This document shows, in pieces, positions 8,064 to 16,454 of a DNA stretch of 64,000 nt. Both the position numbers and the translations under genes were made by a program. The number at the start of each line of letters is the position of its first letter. The stretch's first letter is position 1. The DNA is from JAZKID01 sp963714065 (GTDB lineage: Bacteria; Pseudomonadota; Alphaproteobacteria; Rhizobiales; UBA4765). The notes under the pieces are model-generated. The model ran no database searches, was not told where the DNA came from, and was given only the letters and a program-made list of their open reading frames with translations. The stretch is from assembly GCA_963714065.1 (NCBI GenBank), contig OY970226.1:248001-312000 (forward strand), read 5' to 3'.

Positions 8064-9014
8064 ATGACAAGGATGACCGAAATTCCTGCCAAAACCATCA
8101 TTATCGGCTCCGGACCCGCGGGCTATACGGCTGCCATTTATGCCGCACGCGCCATGCTGGCGCCTGTGTTGATTACCGGGCTGGAAACGGGCGGCCAGCT
8201 TACGACCACGACCGATGTCGAAAACTATCCGGGCTTTGCCGATGTCATCCAGGGGCCATGGCTCGTCGAGCAGATGAAAAAACAGGCGGAGCATGTCGGC
8301 ACGAAAATCGTTCATGACCTTGTGGTCAAGGCCGAGTTCGCCCAGCGCCCGTTTCACCTTACGACGGACAACGGCACCGTTTATCTAGCGGAAACCGTCA
8401 TCATCGCCACAGGCGCGCAGGCAAAATGGCTTAGTATTGCTTCGGAAACGAATTTCCGCGGCTTTGGTGTTTCCGCCTGCGCCACTTGCGACGGCTTTTT
8501 CTACCGCAACAAGGAAGTGCTTGTTGTCGGCGGCGGCAATACGGCCGTAGAGGAAGCGCTGTTTCTGACCAATTTCGCCTCGAAGGTAACGCTGGCGCAT
8601 CGCAGGGATTTATTCCGCGCAGAAAAAATCCTGCAAAACCGCTTGTTTAACAATCCGAAAATAGAAGTGTTGTGGAATACGACGCTTGAGGAAGTTCTCG
8701 GCGACAAGGAACCGCGCCTTGTGAATGGCGTGCGCCTGAAAAATATTCAAAGCGGCAAGATCGTCGAGAAAAAAATGGACGGCGTGTTTATCGCCATCGG
8801 CCATGCGCCCGCAGTGGAATTATTCAAGGATCAGCTTAAACTGAAACCTTCCGGCTATTTATGGACGGCACCGAACTCCACCGCCACATCCATTCCCGGG
8901 GTATTCGCGGCCGGCGATGTGGCGGACGACGTTTACCGGCAGGCCGTCACCGCCGCAGGTCTCGGCTGCATGGCGGCACTTGAGGCGGAACGGTTTTTGG
9001 CTGGCCACTCCTAA
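8064..9014 (+). CDS. trxB: Thioredoxin-disulfide reductase
   Basis: This 316-residue flavoprotein shows the FAD-binding GSGPAG loop (15-20), the redox-active CATC disulfide (Cys139 and Cys142), the NADPH-binding loop GGGNTA (156-161) and the C-terminal FAD motif AGDVAD (283-288). It passes electrons from NADPH to thioredoxin in the cytosol. The start could be the ATG at 8064 or the one at 8073; neither has an ideally placed ribosome site (AAGGA lies directly before the second). Length is normal. The neighbours are unrelated, so it is probably a single-gene unit. Confidence 0.97.
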   Translation: MTRMTEIPAKTIIIGSGPAGYTAAIYAARAMLAPVLITGLETGGQLTTTTDVENYPGFADVIQGPWLVEQMKKQAEHVGTKIVHDLVVKAEFAQRPFHLTTDNGTVYLAETVIIATGAQAKWLSIASETNFRGFGVSACATCDGFFYRNKEVLVVGGGNTAVEEALFLTNFASKVTLAHRRDLFRAEKILQNRLFNNPKIEVLWNTTLEEVLGDKEPRLVNGVRLKNIQSGKIVEKKMDGVFIAIGHAPAVELFKDQLKLKPSGYLWTAPNSTATSIPGVFAAGDVADDVYRQAVTAAGLGCMAALEAERFLAGHS

Positions 9015-9092
9015 GAATCTTTTTATAACATGCCAGCTGGTATTTTTTACATAGTCTGACAAAATAACCACCAGTTTATTTAGGGGGCTACC

Positions 9093-9626
9093 ATGATATT
9101 GAATGGCATTACGCAGTCTTCTCCGCCAACTGATGTAAAAACAAAAACTTTCGACGACTTACTCAAAATTCTCGACAAGGATAGAGATGGAAGTATCGGC
9201 CTCTCAAAAACGGTTATTTGCGTCGACACAGATAATGACGGCATTCCGGATAAGGAAATTGAACTTAAAGATTATGTCGCACCAGAAACGGCCAATGGGA
9301 AAGCACCTGCCATTCGCATAGAACAGCGCGGTATTAATGAAATTGAACTTTATTTGAAAACAATTATTGATGGCAGCGCACTCGATTCAGCTAAAGAAGA
9401 GGCATTCATAAAGAAAATCTTTGATGACCTTGGCGTACAAATTAGCGCTCAAGAATTAAAGAGTTTGCGAACCTCTACACGTCCGAGAAAAACAATCATT
9501 TCAATAATACCGCTACCGCGGCTTGCGCATTTAATTGCACAAAAAATTAGTCCTGAAGCCAAGCTTATTATTACAGAGGCGGATTGGAACCATACAAAAG
9601 GCCTAGCTCGCAGCCAATCACCGTAA
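9093..9626 (+). CDS. Orphan protein with EF-hand/calcium-loop-like motifs
   Basis: I do not recognise this 177-residue protein. Residues 28-38 read DKDRDGSIGLS, which fits the start of an EF-hand loop (D-x-D-x-D-G). Residues 45-53 read DTDNDGIPD, which fits the loop of thrombospondin type 3 or dockerin-like calcium sites. The rest is helical (EEAFIKKIFDDLGVQISAQE) with no signal peptide or membrane segment. The gene is markedly AT-rich next to trxB. A GGGG-containing ribosome site (AGGGGGCTACC) precedes the ATG. Its last 9 bases overlap the convergent aminotransferase. It is one of a group of dispersed orphans with similar motifs. Confidence 0.6.
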   Translation: MILNGITQSSPPTDVKTKTFDDLLKILDKDRDGSIGLSKTVICVDTDNDGIPDKEIELKDYVAPETANGKAPAIRIEQRGINEIELYLKTIIDGSALDSAKEEAFIKKIFDDLGVQISAQELKSLRTSTRPRKTIISIIPLPRLAHLIAQKISPEAKLIITEADWNHTKGLARSQSP

Positions 9627-10817
9627 ATTGCCACAAAATCGCTGAATGCGGCGGCAGGCTTCTTCGAGCTGTTCGGTCGCAGTAGCGTAAGAAATGCGGA
9701 AATAAGGCGAGAGGCCGAAAGCCGCACCTTGAACGGCAGCCACACCCTCTTCCTGCAATAGCGCCGTGACAAAAGCCTCATCGTTATCGATCCTGATGCC
9801 GGAGGCCGCCGTCTTACCGATCAGTTTCTCGATCGAGGGATAAACGTAAAACGCGCCCTGCGGCGTGGCGCAGGACATGCCGTTCGTCTGGTTCAGCATG
9901 GAAACCACAAGATCGCGCCGCTCGCGGAAAATCTTGTTGTGCCCGGCAATGAAATGTTGCGGACCGTTCAGCGCCTCCACCGCGGCCCATTGCGCAATCG
10001 ATGTCGGGTTCGACGTGGTCTGAGATTGCAGCGTCGACATGGCCTTGATCAACGGCTCCGGCCCACCGCCATAGCCGATGCGCCAACCTGTCATGCAATA
10101 GGCTTTCGATACACCGTTGATGGTGAGCGTGCGATCAAAAAGTTTCGGCTCGACCTGTGCGACGGTCGAAAATTTAGCGTCGTCGTAGAGGATATGCTCA
10201 TACATGTCGTCGGTCAGAACCCAGACATGCGGATATTTCAGCAGCACGTCCGTTAGCGCTTTCAGCTCTTCGCGCGTATAGGCGGCGCCCGTCGGGTTGC
10301 AGGGCTGGTTGAAAACGAACCATTTCGTTTTCGATGTAATCGCGCGCTCCAGATCCGCAGGCTGTAATTTGAAACCGCTTTTCACGGACGTCTGCACAAA
10401 AACGGGCTTCGCGCCCGCGAGCAGAACGATATCGGGATAGCTGACCCAGTAAGGCGCGGGGATGACAACTTCGTCGCCCGGATTCAGCGTCGCCATCAGC
10501 GCATTGAACAATACCTGCTTGCCGCCGGAACCGACGCTAATCTGGGATGTTTTATAATCCAGCCCGTTCTCGCGCTTGAACTTCGCAACGATGGCGGCTT
10601 TCAGTTCGGGAATACCGTCGACAGCCGTATATTTTGTTTCTCCGCGTTTGAGCGCGTCGATTGCCGCCTGCTTGATGTTATCGGGCGTGTCGAAATCGGG
10701 CTCACCCGCGCCGAGGCCGATAATGTCGCGGCCCGCGCTTTTCAGTTCGCGCGCCCTGTTGGTCACGGCGATGGTGGGCGACGGCTTGATGCGCTTGAGG
10801 CTGTTCGAAAATTCCAT
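9618..10817 (-). CDS. aspC: Aspartate aminotransferase, class I PLP-dependent
   Basis: This 399-residue fold-type I aminotransferase carries NPTG (174-177) and the PLP lysine motif NGVSKAYCMTGWRIGYG with Lys238 as the Schiff-base residue. GSGGKQ near 97-102 contacts the cofactor phosphate. The sequence follows the alphaproteobacterial AatA/AspC subgroup (Igamma), which interconverts aspartate and oxoglutarate with oxaloacetate and glutamate. Some members also accept prephenate or aromatic acids, so substrate range is open. Length is normal. It is transcribed divergently from the GtrA gene. Confidence 0.92.
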   Translation of the reverse strand: MEFSNSLKRIKPSPTIAVTNRARELKSAGRDIIGLGAGEPDFDTPDNIKQAAIDALKRGETKYTAVDGIPELKAAIVAKFKRENGLDYKTSQISVGSGGKQVLFNALMATLNPGDEVVIPAPYWVSYPDIVLLAGAKPVFVQTSVKSGFKLQPADLERAITSKTKWFVFNQPCNPTGAAYTREELKALTDVLLKYPHVWVLTDDMYEHILYDDAKFSTVAQVEPKLFDRTLTINGVSKAYCMTGWRIGYGGGPEPLIKAMSTLQSQTTSNPTSIAQWAAVEALNGPQHFIAGHNKIFRERRDLVVSMLNQTNGMSCATPQGAFYVYPSIEKLIGKTAASGIRIDNDEAFVTALLQEEGVAAVQGAAFGLSPYFRISYATATEQLEEACRRIQRFCGNLR

Positions 10818-10942
10818 GCCCTATGGCTAATTGAGATTTGCGCGAAGGCCAAGCCCCCTGCCCTTTATGCCCAATATTATTGCAGTTTCCAGGGTTGCCG
10901 TTCTTAACGAATTTGGAAAACCATGCAAGCATACTGCGCACA

Positions 10943-11371
10943 ATGCCATATATGCTTACACGACAACTTCTCTCCCGCTGGAACAGCAACCCGCTGCGCC
11001 GCGAAATTCTTTTTTTCTGCCTCGTGGGCGGCATCGGCTTTCTTGTCGACTACGGACTGTTCGTCATGCTGCAGAATATCTTAAGCGATGTCCCCGCGCG
11101 CTGCGTGGCGCTGACCGGCTCGACCACGCTTGTATGGTGGCTGAACCGCAGACATACTTTTCTCTCCATCGACCCGGACTGGTTGCGCGAATTCGGCCGA
11201 TTTACGCTGAGCCGCATATTGGGTATCGGCATCAATGCCGGCGTGTCGCTCGGCATCTTGTGGGAATTTCCGCAGGCCGGGCGTTTCATCGCCATCGCCT
11301 GCGGCACGATTGTCGCCTTGTTCGTCAATTACTTGACCTCGAAACACTGGGCTTACCGGAGAGATAGTTAG
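10943..11371 (+). CDS. GtrA family membrane protein (putative polyprenyl-linked sugar flippase)
   Basis: From the ATG at 10943 (MPYMLTRQLL...) the product has 142 residues. The ATG at 10952 is an equal alternative, and a longer upstream frame overlaps the aspC promoter region. It shows four hydrophobic helices with the GtrA pattern: FFCLVGGIGFLVDYGLF, then WWLNRRHTF, then RFTLSRILGIGINAGVSLGI, then a last helix ending NYLTSKHWAYR. GtrA proteins are thought to move undecaprenyl-phosphate-linked sugars across the inner membrane for LPS or teichoic acid decoration. No partner glycosyltransferase is adjacent; lpcC lies 3 kb upstream. Confidence 0.85.
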   Translation: MPYMLTRQLLSRWNSNPLRREILFFCLVGGIGFLVDYGLFVMLQNILSDVPARCVALTGSTTLVWWLNRRHTFLSIDPDWLREFGRFTLSRILGIGINAGVSLGILWEFPQAGRFIAIACGTIVALFVNYLTSKHWAYRRDS

Positions 11372-11372
11372 T

Positions 11373-11388
11373 TAAAATTTGAACTAAA
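11373..11388. promoter_or_regulatory. AT-rich motif shared with the recA upstream region
   Basis: TAAAATTTGAACTAAA here is repeated exactly at 29051-29066 upstream of recA. It sits about 75 bases before the ATG of the orphan gene at 11462, at promoter distance. Both sites are AT-rich, so the match could be chance. An operator role is inference. Confidence 0.25.
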
Positions 11389-11461
11389 ACAATTTGCCAA
11401 ATTCCGGCTTGTCTGCCATAGAAATGGCATACATAAATTTTCTGTATTTATAGGAGTATAT

Positions 11462-12196
11462 ATGTTTATTGGACAAGTTGGACAGAAACAATCGCAACCT
11501 GCCGCCGTCGCAAATGATGATGACGAGGATTTTGATTTTTTTCGTGATCTAATCGATATCAATAATAAGAACGATGGCAAAGGCGTTAGCTATCGCGGTG
11601 AAAACAACGATATTTATAAATATATAAAATATGCCTTGTTTAAAGGCGCTGATACGAAAACAGCAAAAACCGCAAACGATAGAAAAGCGTTCGGCAATTT
11701 TAAACAATGGCTGCGCGTATCGCAACCGCTACTGCAAAAATACGGTTTTTCTGTTTCTAATTCGGAACCGAATACACTCACAGTGTCAGAAATAAGTAAT
11801 TGGTTTTCGGCACTGTGTGCAATGGTGGACGATCTGACTTTCGACACCAATGAACAAAATGCAACATACGAAAAAAATAGGATTGAATTGGAAAAGAATT
11901 CTGCCGCTCCTATGACGCTCGTTTTCAACGATGGAAAACTGTCATCTGAAGAAATAGATACTCTTTCAGGAGACAATGAGGGGTATATTGCATCCGATGC
12001 ATGCAAGAACGTAATTGGATTTTTTCGAGCTCGCCAGCTTGAAAATAATGCAACATATAAAGAAATTAGTGAATCTGTCGTCAAGCAAGGTGTCATATCA
12101 AAGGACTATGCTACTACTTTAAATAATTTGAAAAAATTCGGCTTCGGAACAGCCGATGCGATATTTAGCAATAAAAAACCTTCGCCTAAAAAATAG
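11462..12196 (+). CDS. AT-rich orphan protein with repeated EF-hand-like segments
   Basis: I do not recognise this 244-residue protein. It has a good ribosome site (TAGGAG before the ATG), an acidic N-terminus (NDDDEDFDFFRDL) and no signal peptide. Four short segments resemble degenerate EF-hand loops: NDGKGVSY (37-44), NTLTVSEI (104-111), FNDGKLSSEEI (155-165) and GDNEGYIASDA (170-180). The first is followed by NNDIYKYI, paralleled in the next gene by SDGEVTY...NDLYRYL, so the two look like tandem paralogues. Base composition is far more AT-rich than the flanking housekeeping genes. Calcium binding is only a suggestion from these motifs. Confidence 0.6.
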   Translation: MFIGQVGQKQSQPAAVANDDDEDFDFFRDLIDINNKNDGKGVSYRGENNDIYKYIKYALFKGADTKTAKTANDRKAFGNFKQWLRVSQPLLQKYGFSVSNSEPNTLTVSEISNWFSALCAMVDDLTFDTNEQNATYEKNRIELEKNSAAPMTLVFNDGKLSSEEIDTLSGDNEGYIASDACKNVIGFFRARQLENNATYKEISESVVKQGVISKDYATTLNNLKKFGFGTADAIFSNKKPSPKK

Positions 12197-12245
12197 AGAA
12201 TAGCATTGGGAAAATAAGTAATAACCGGATTCATCAAGAGTGCAT

Positions 12246-13178
12246 ATGAAACTTCAGAAAACCAGACAACAGAACGCCTTGCCGAAAGACACCGCCCGGG
12301 ATTTCGCGAGATTCGAAAAACTTCTCACCAATATTGCGAGCGGCACAGGAAGGAGCGATGGAGAAGTTACATATTGGTTCCCCAATAAAGACAGGGCCGA
12401 CACGACGAACGATCTGTATCGGTATTTACAGAAGATTATGACCGCATTTAATAAAAGCATCGGCGCTCCGAACCCGTCCATCGTCCCGAGCAAATCCGCC
12501 GATAGGTTTCTGGAACGATATGATCTGCCTTATCCAAAATATGGTTATAAAGACCAAGCATATCGTGAAGCCGGTGGTCTCACTCTGGAGAATTTACACA
12601 AAGGTATAGGCGATGATTTTTTTCAACTCGATATCATGGTTTTCGATAAAAATGAAAAAGATAATGTAGTCGATTATCTAACAACTTCCGGACACAAACC
12701 ATTGAAAATGGAATATCAGACAATTTTTGGAAAATCATACGATGGAAAACTGGGCCTTTCTGAATTCAAGACCCTGTATGACCTAGTAAAAACCGCTCCC
12801 AAAGGTGAGAGAAGCATATTCAACGATGAGACAGATCCCGGCTGGCACGACTATATGAACAGTTCCGATTATGTAGGCGCCACAACACATCTTGCTCTAT
12901 GGCGCTCCATCGCAGATTTTCTGAAAAACGACGAACGGTTGAAACGGCTGGAATGGGGCCCGGACAAAATCGAGACGCCTAAAAAGAAAGACAATGAATC
13001 TGAAAAAATCTCTGCAAATCCTACTGAAAAAGAAGGCTATATAAACATTCCAGTCTACATAGCGACTGAAAAATCGAGAGATGACTTAAGAACGAACAAC
13101 AAAGAAAAAGAATATGATTACGAAAGAATGCCCGCATACCGGGAGGTGGTGCACTATATGAGAAAATATAGAAAATAA
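12246..13178 (+). CDS. AT-rich orphan protein, probable paralogue of the preceding gene
   Basis: I use the ATG at 12246, five bases after AAGAG; a GTG at 12240 is the alternative. The 310-residue product has no recognised domain. SDGEVTYWFPNK (37-48) and NDLYRYL (55-61) align with the preceding protein. GLTLENLHKGIGDDFF (111-126) and YDGKLGLSEFKTLYDL (165-180) have the D-G-x-[LI]-x-x-x-E-[FL] spacing of EF-hand loops. The C-terminus is lysine/glutamate-rich (KKKDNESEKISANPTEKEG) and ends YMRKYRK. No signal peptide or membrane segment is visible. It abuts the convergent uvrB stop with no spacer. Confidence 0.6.
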   Translation: MKLQKTRQQNALPKDTARDFARFEKLLTNIASGTGRSDGEVTYWFPNKDRADTTNDLYRYLQKIMTAFNKSIGAPNPSIVPSKSADRFLERYDLPYPKYGYKDQAYREAGGLTLENLHKGIGDDFFQLDIMVFDKNEKDNVVDYLTTSGHKPLKMEYQTIFGKSYDGKLGLSEFKTLYDLVKTAPKGERSIFNDETDPGWHDYMNSSDYVGATTHLALWRSIADFLKNDERLKRLEWGPDKIETPKKKDNESEKISANPTEKEGYINIPVYIATEKSRDDLRTNNKEKEYDYERMPAYREVVHYMRKYRK

Positions 13179-15518
13179 TTAGAAAAACTTTTTCTTCCTT
13201 CCCGCCCTACCTGCAGTGGAGCGGCCCTGCCTCGCATAGGTGCCGGCGATTTCTTCCACATCTTCCTGGCGGCTTAATGGATTTTCCAGAACCGCAAGCT
13301 CGGTTGCTTTCAATCTGCGCACTTCGTCGCGCAGGCACGCGGCTTCCTCGAAATCAAGATCGATGGCAGCGGCATGCATCCGGCGCTCCATATCGGCGAT
13401 CACGCTGGCAAGGTTATGGCCAATCGTCATGCCCTCTCCGGCGAGCCCCGCATCCACCTGCACGTGATCGCGCTCATAAACCGACTGCATGATATCGCCG
13501 ATGTTTTTCTTGATGCTCTGCGGCGTAATGCCGTGTTCTTGATTATAGGCAAGCTGTTTTTCACGACGACGATTTGTTTCGTCCAGCGCGCGCTGCATGG
13601 AGCCTGTCACCTTGTCGGCATACAGGATGACGCGGCCATCCACATTACGCGCGGCGCGGCCGATGGTCTGGATCAATGACGTTTCGGAACGCAGAAAACC
13701 TTCCTTGTCGGCATCCAGAATGGCGACAAGGCCGCACTCCGGAATGTCCAAACCTTCGCGCAACAGATTGATGCCTATCAGAACGTCGAAAGCGCCAAGC
13801 CGCAGATCGCGCAGGATTTCGATGCGCTCCAGCGTGTCGATGTCGGAATGCATATAGCGCACGCGAATGCCCTGTTCGTGAAAATATTCGGTGAGATCCT
13901 CGGCCATGCGTTTTGTGAGCACAGTAACAAGCGTGCGATAGCCCGCGTGCGCTACATCGCGCACTTCGCCGAGCAAATCGTCCACCTGCGATTTGGCGGG
14001 CCGCACGTCGCAAATCGGGTCGACAAGGCCTGTCGGGCGGATAACCTGCTCCGTGAATACGCCCTGCGTCTGCCCCAGTTCCCATTTGCCGGGCGTTGCG
14101 GAAACCGAAACCGTCTGCGGGCGCATCGCATCCCATTCTTCGAAACGTAGCGGGCGGTTGTCCATGCAGCTTGGCAGGCGGAACCCATATTCGGCCAGTG
14201 TCGCCTTGCGCCTGAAATCGCCTTTGAACATGCCGCCGAGCTGCGGCACGGTGACATGGCTTTCGTCGACAAAGACAAGCGCGTTATCCGGCAAATACTC
14301 AAATAATGTAGGGGGCGGCGCACCCGGCGACCGTCCTGTCAGCCAGCGCGAATAATTCTCGACGCCAGCGCACACGCCGGTTGCCTCCAGCATCTCGATA
14401 TCGAAGACCGTGCGCTGCTCCAGGCGCTGCGCCTCCAGCAGGCGATTCTGATCATAAAGTTCTTTCAGGCGCATTTTCAGCTCGGCTTTAATGCCCTTAA
14501 CCGCCTGCTGCATGGTGGGGCGCGGCGTGACATAGTGCGAATTCGCATAAAGCTTGATGAAATCCATCTCGGTAATTTTCTCGCCTGTGAGCGGGTCGAA
14601 TTCGTGGATGCTCTCCACCTCGTCGCCGAACAGGTTCACGCGCCAGGCGCGGTCTTCGTAGTGGGCGGGGAAAATATCGATGGTGTCGCCACGTACACGG
14701 AATTGCCCGCGCGCGAAATCCATCTGCGTCCGGTTATATTGTAGCGCAACGAGGTCCGAAATCAGCCGCCTTTGGTCGATACGGTCGCCGGGCTTCAGCG
14801 GCACCGTCATCGTGGCATAGGTCTCGACGGAGCCGATACCGTAAATGCAGGATACACTGGCTACGATGATCACATCGTCGCGCTCTAGCACCGCGCGCGT
14901 CGCCGAGTGGCGCATGCGGTCGATCTGCTCGTTAATGGCCGAATCCTTCTCGATATAGGTGTCGGTACGCGGGACATAAGCTTCGGGCTGGTAGTAATCG
15001 TAATAGGACACGAAATATTCCACCGCATTGTCGGGGAAGAAGCTCCTGAACTCGCCATAGAGCTGGGCCGCCAGCGTCTTGTTCGGGGCGAGGATCAGCG
15101 CCGGGCGCTGCGTCTCCTCGATCACCTTGGCCATGGTGAAGGTCTTGCCCGAGCCGGTCACGCCCAGCAAAACCTGGTCGCGATCGAAGCGCCGCACGCC
15201 ATCCACAAGCTCAGCTATTGCTTGAGGTTGGTCGCCGGACGGGTTGAATTCGCTCACCATTTTAAATTTCTTGCCGCCCTCCGATTTCTCCGGCCGTTCG
15301 GGCCGGGGCGGTGTCCATAACTGCTTGAATTCGGGGCGGCCCTCGTCCAGCAGTTTTTCCAGCAGGCCGGCCGAAATTGCCGAGGCTCCCTCCACGGCAA
15401 AGCCCGCCTGTGGCGCTTCGGAAAAACCGGTCAGCGCCGGGTTCAGCAGCGTGGCGATAGCCGGATCGAGCGGTTTTTGCGGTTCCTTGGACGCTTTAGA
15501 ACGGGGGGTGCGGGACAT
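13179..15518 (-). CDS. uvrB: UvrABC system protein B (excinuclease subunit B)
   Basis: This 779-residue protein has an ~85-residue N-terminal extension typical of alphaproteobacterial UvrB, then Walker A GVTGSGKT (119-126) and the damage-probing beta-hairpin SYYDYYQPEAYVP (171-183). The C-terminal helicase lobe has the LLREGLDIPE and QTIGRAARNVDG motifs. A UVR domain near the end (AAIDLDFEEAACLRDEVRRL) contacts UvrC. UvrB is loaded on DNA by UvrA, verifies bulky lesions and recruits UvrC, whose gene lies 3 kb away on the other strand. The C-terminal tail is arginine/lysine-rich. No LexA-like box was found upstream. Confidence 0.98.
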   Translation of the reverse strand: MSRTPRSKASKEPQKPLDPAIATLLNPALTGFSEAPQAGFAVEGASAISAGLLEKLLDEGRPEFKQLWTPPRPERPEKSEGGKKFKMVSEFNPSGDQPQAIAELVDGVRRFDRDQVLLGVTGSGKTFTMAKVIEETQRPALILAPNKTLAAQLYGEFRSFFPDNAVEYFVSYYDYYQPEAYVPRTDTYIEKDSAINEQIDRMRHSATRAVLERDDVIIVASVSCIYGIGSVETYATMTVPLKPGDRIDQRRLISDLVALQYNRTQMDFARGQFRVRGDTIDIFPAHYEDRAWRVNLFGDEVESIHEFDPLTGEKITEMDFIKLYANSHYVTPRPTMQQAVKGIKAELKMRLKELYDQNRLLEAQRLEQRTVFDIEMLEATGVCAGVENYSRWLTGRSPGAPPPTLFEYLPDNALVFVDESHVTVPQLGGMFKGDFRRKATLAEYGFRLPSCMDNRPLRFEEWDAMRPQTVSVSATPGKWELGQTQGVFTEQVIRPTGLVDPICDVRPAKSQVDDLLGEVRDVAHAGYRTLVTVLTKRMAEDLTEYFHEQGIRVRYMHSDIDTLERIEILRDLRLGAFDVLIGINLLREGLDIPECGLVAILDADKEGFLRSETSLIQTIGRAARNVDGRVILYADKVTGSMQRALDETNRRREKQLAYNQEHGITPQSIKKNIGDIMQSVYERDHVQVDAGLAGEGMTIGHNLASVIADMERRMHAAAIDLDFEEAACLRDEVRRLKATELAVLENPLSRQEDVEEIAGTYARQGRSTAGRAGRKKKFF

Positions 15519-15597
15519 CGTGTAATAATGGTAGTTGTACGTGGATTTAACAAGTACCGCCCTTTCCCAATGGCCATTTGGCGCGATAGGAAAGCTT

Positions 15598-15855
15598 ATG
15601 TCTCTTGTCGATTTCTTTGGCTATACGGCCGCCTGTATCACCACCCTGTGCTGGCTGCCCCAGGCCATCCATATCATCCGCACCAGGGAGACGGCGGGCA
15701 TATCGGTGCTCTGTTACAGCGGTTTTGCGATAGGACTGGCGTGCTGGCTCATTTACGGCCTGCTGGTCGACAGCATACCGATTATCGGGGCGAATATTGT
15801 TACATTGATACTCGTATTGATTATTTTAGGGCTCAAATTGCGTCATTCCGACTGA
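15598..15855 (+). CDS. SemiSWEET-family sugar transporter
   Basis: I start it at 15598, after AGGAAAG; this yields 85 residues, the usual SemiSWEET length. Three hydrophobic helices form one PQ-loop (MtN3) repeat, with the Pro21-Gln22 pair in TLCWLPQAIHIIRTRET and ISVLCYSGFAIGLACWLIYG as helix 2. SemiSWEETs work as homodimers that let sugars such as sucrose or glucose cross the inner membrane by alternating access. The longer upstream frame adds 21 residues that are not conserved in the family. It is divergent from uvrB and precedes the cold-shock leader. Confidence 0.88.
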   Translation: MSLVDFFGYTAACITTLCWLPQAIHIIRTRETAGISVLCYSGFAIGLACWLIYGLLVDSIPIIGANIVTLILVLIILGLKLRHSD

Positions 15856-16131
15856 AACAATGCGCCTATGAATTATCATTGTTTCCCAATATATTAATCG
15901 GCATCCTCGGCTTGGCTGTCGTAAAAAGCCTTATCGATATTGGGCTAAATGCATCGCCTGCCGAAAAACCCCTTTTTCTCATGCCCATTCCGGTGTACTG
16001 TGCGCGCCACAGGTACAGCCGGAATCGTTCCGGCTTGGGAATGGCATATGCCGGTTCGCCGGTTTTCTTTTCCCCGATGTCCGATGGCCGGCCGGTAGCC
16101 GGTTGAATGAAATGCTCGGAGAAAAGACTGC
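15856..16131 (+). promoter_or_regulatory. Long structured 5' leader of the cold-shock gene
   Basis: These 276 bases hold no gene I can support. CCATTCC (15985-15991) pairs with GGAATGG (16038-16044) around a hairpin AGCCGGAA/TTCCGGCT (16017-16035). A compact CCGG-TTCG-CCGG hairpin (16051-16062) is followed by TTTTCTTTT and looks like a small terminator or attenuator. Two more CCGG-rich stretches precede the ribosome site CGGAGAAAAG. Long, temperature-sensitive leaders are known for cspA-type genes; that role here is inference. Confidence 0.45.
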
Positions 16132-16359
16132 ATGAACGACCGCAATGAACGTCAGACCGGTAAGGTCAAATTTTTCAACAACGACAAAGGCTTTGGCTTT
16201 ATTACCCCTGACAACGGCAACAAGGACGTATTCGTCCATGTTTCCGCCGTACAGGGTTCGGGGCTGAACGGTCTCGCAGAAGGCCAATCGATTTCCTTCG
16301 AAGTCGAACCGGACAAGAAGGGCAAAGGCCCGAAAGCGGTCAATCTGCAACTGGCCTGA
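16132..16359 (+). CDS. Cold-shock domain protein (CspA family)
   Basis: The 75-residue protein is a single OB-fold cold-shock domain. It has RNP1 KGFGFI (19-24), RNP2 DVFVHV (32-37) and the usual aromatic surface in GKVKFFN. Such proteins bind single-stranded RNA/DNA and melt secondary structure, as antitermination or translation chaperones. The N-terminus MNDRNERQ is slightly extended. A structured leader precedes it and an intrinsic terminator follows 25 bases after the stop, so it is a monocistronic unit. Confidence 0.96.
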   Translation: MNDRNERQTGKVKFFNNDKGFGFITPDNGNKDVFVHVSAVQGSGLNGLAEGQSISFEVEPDKKGKGPKAVNLQLA

Positions 16360-16383
16360 TTTACCTTCAGTTGAAATATACGA

Positions 16384-16408
16384 AACCCGGCCAAAAGCCG
16401 GGTTTTTT
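16384..16408 (+). terminator. Rho-independent terminator of the cold-shock gene
   Basis: AACCCGGC (16384-16391) pairs with GCCGGGTT (16397-16404) over a five-base CAAAA loop and is followed by a T run. It is well placed to end the csp transcript before uvrC. Confidence 0.9.
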
Positions 16409-16454
16409 ATTTATGCCTGCACAAACTGCCTGAAATACTTATATTCAGGTCATC

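Noticed and set aside
9020..9060. Intrinsic terminator after trxB (ATGCCAGCTGGTATTTTTT)
   Set aside because: The palindrome has no room for a loop of at least three bases without losing its central pairs, so the stem would be about five weak pairs.
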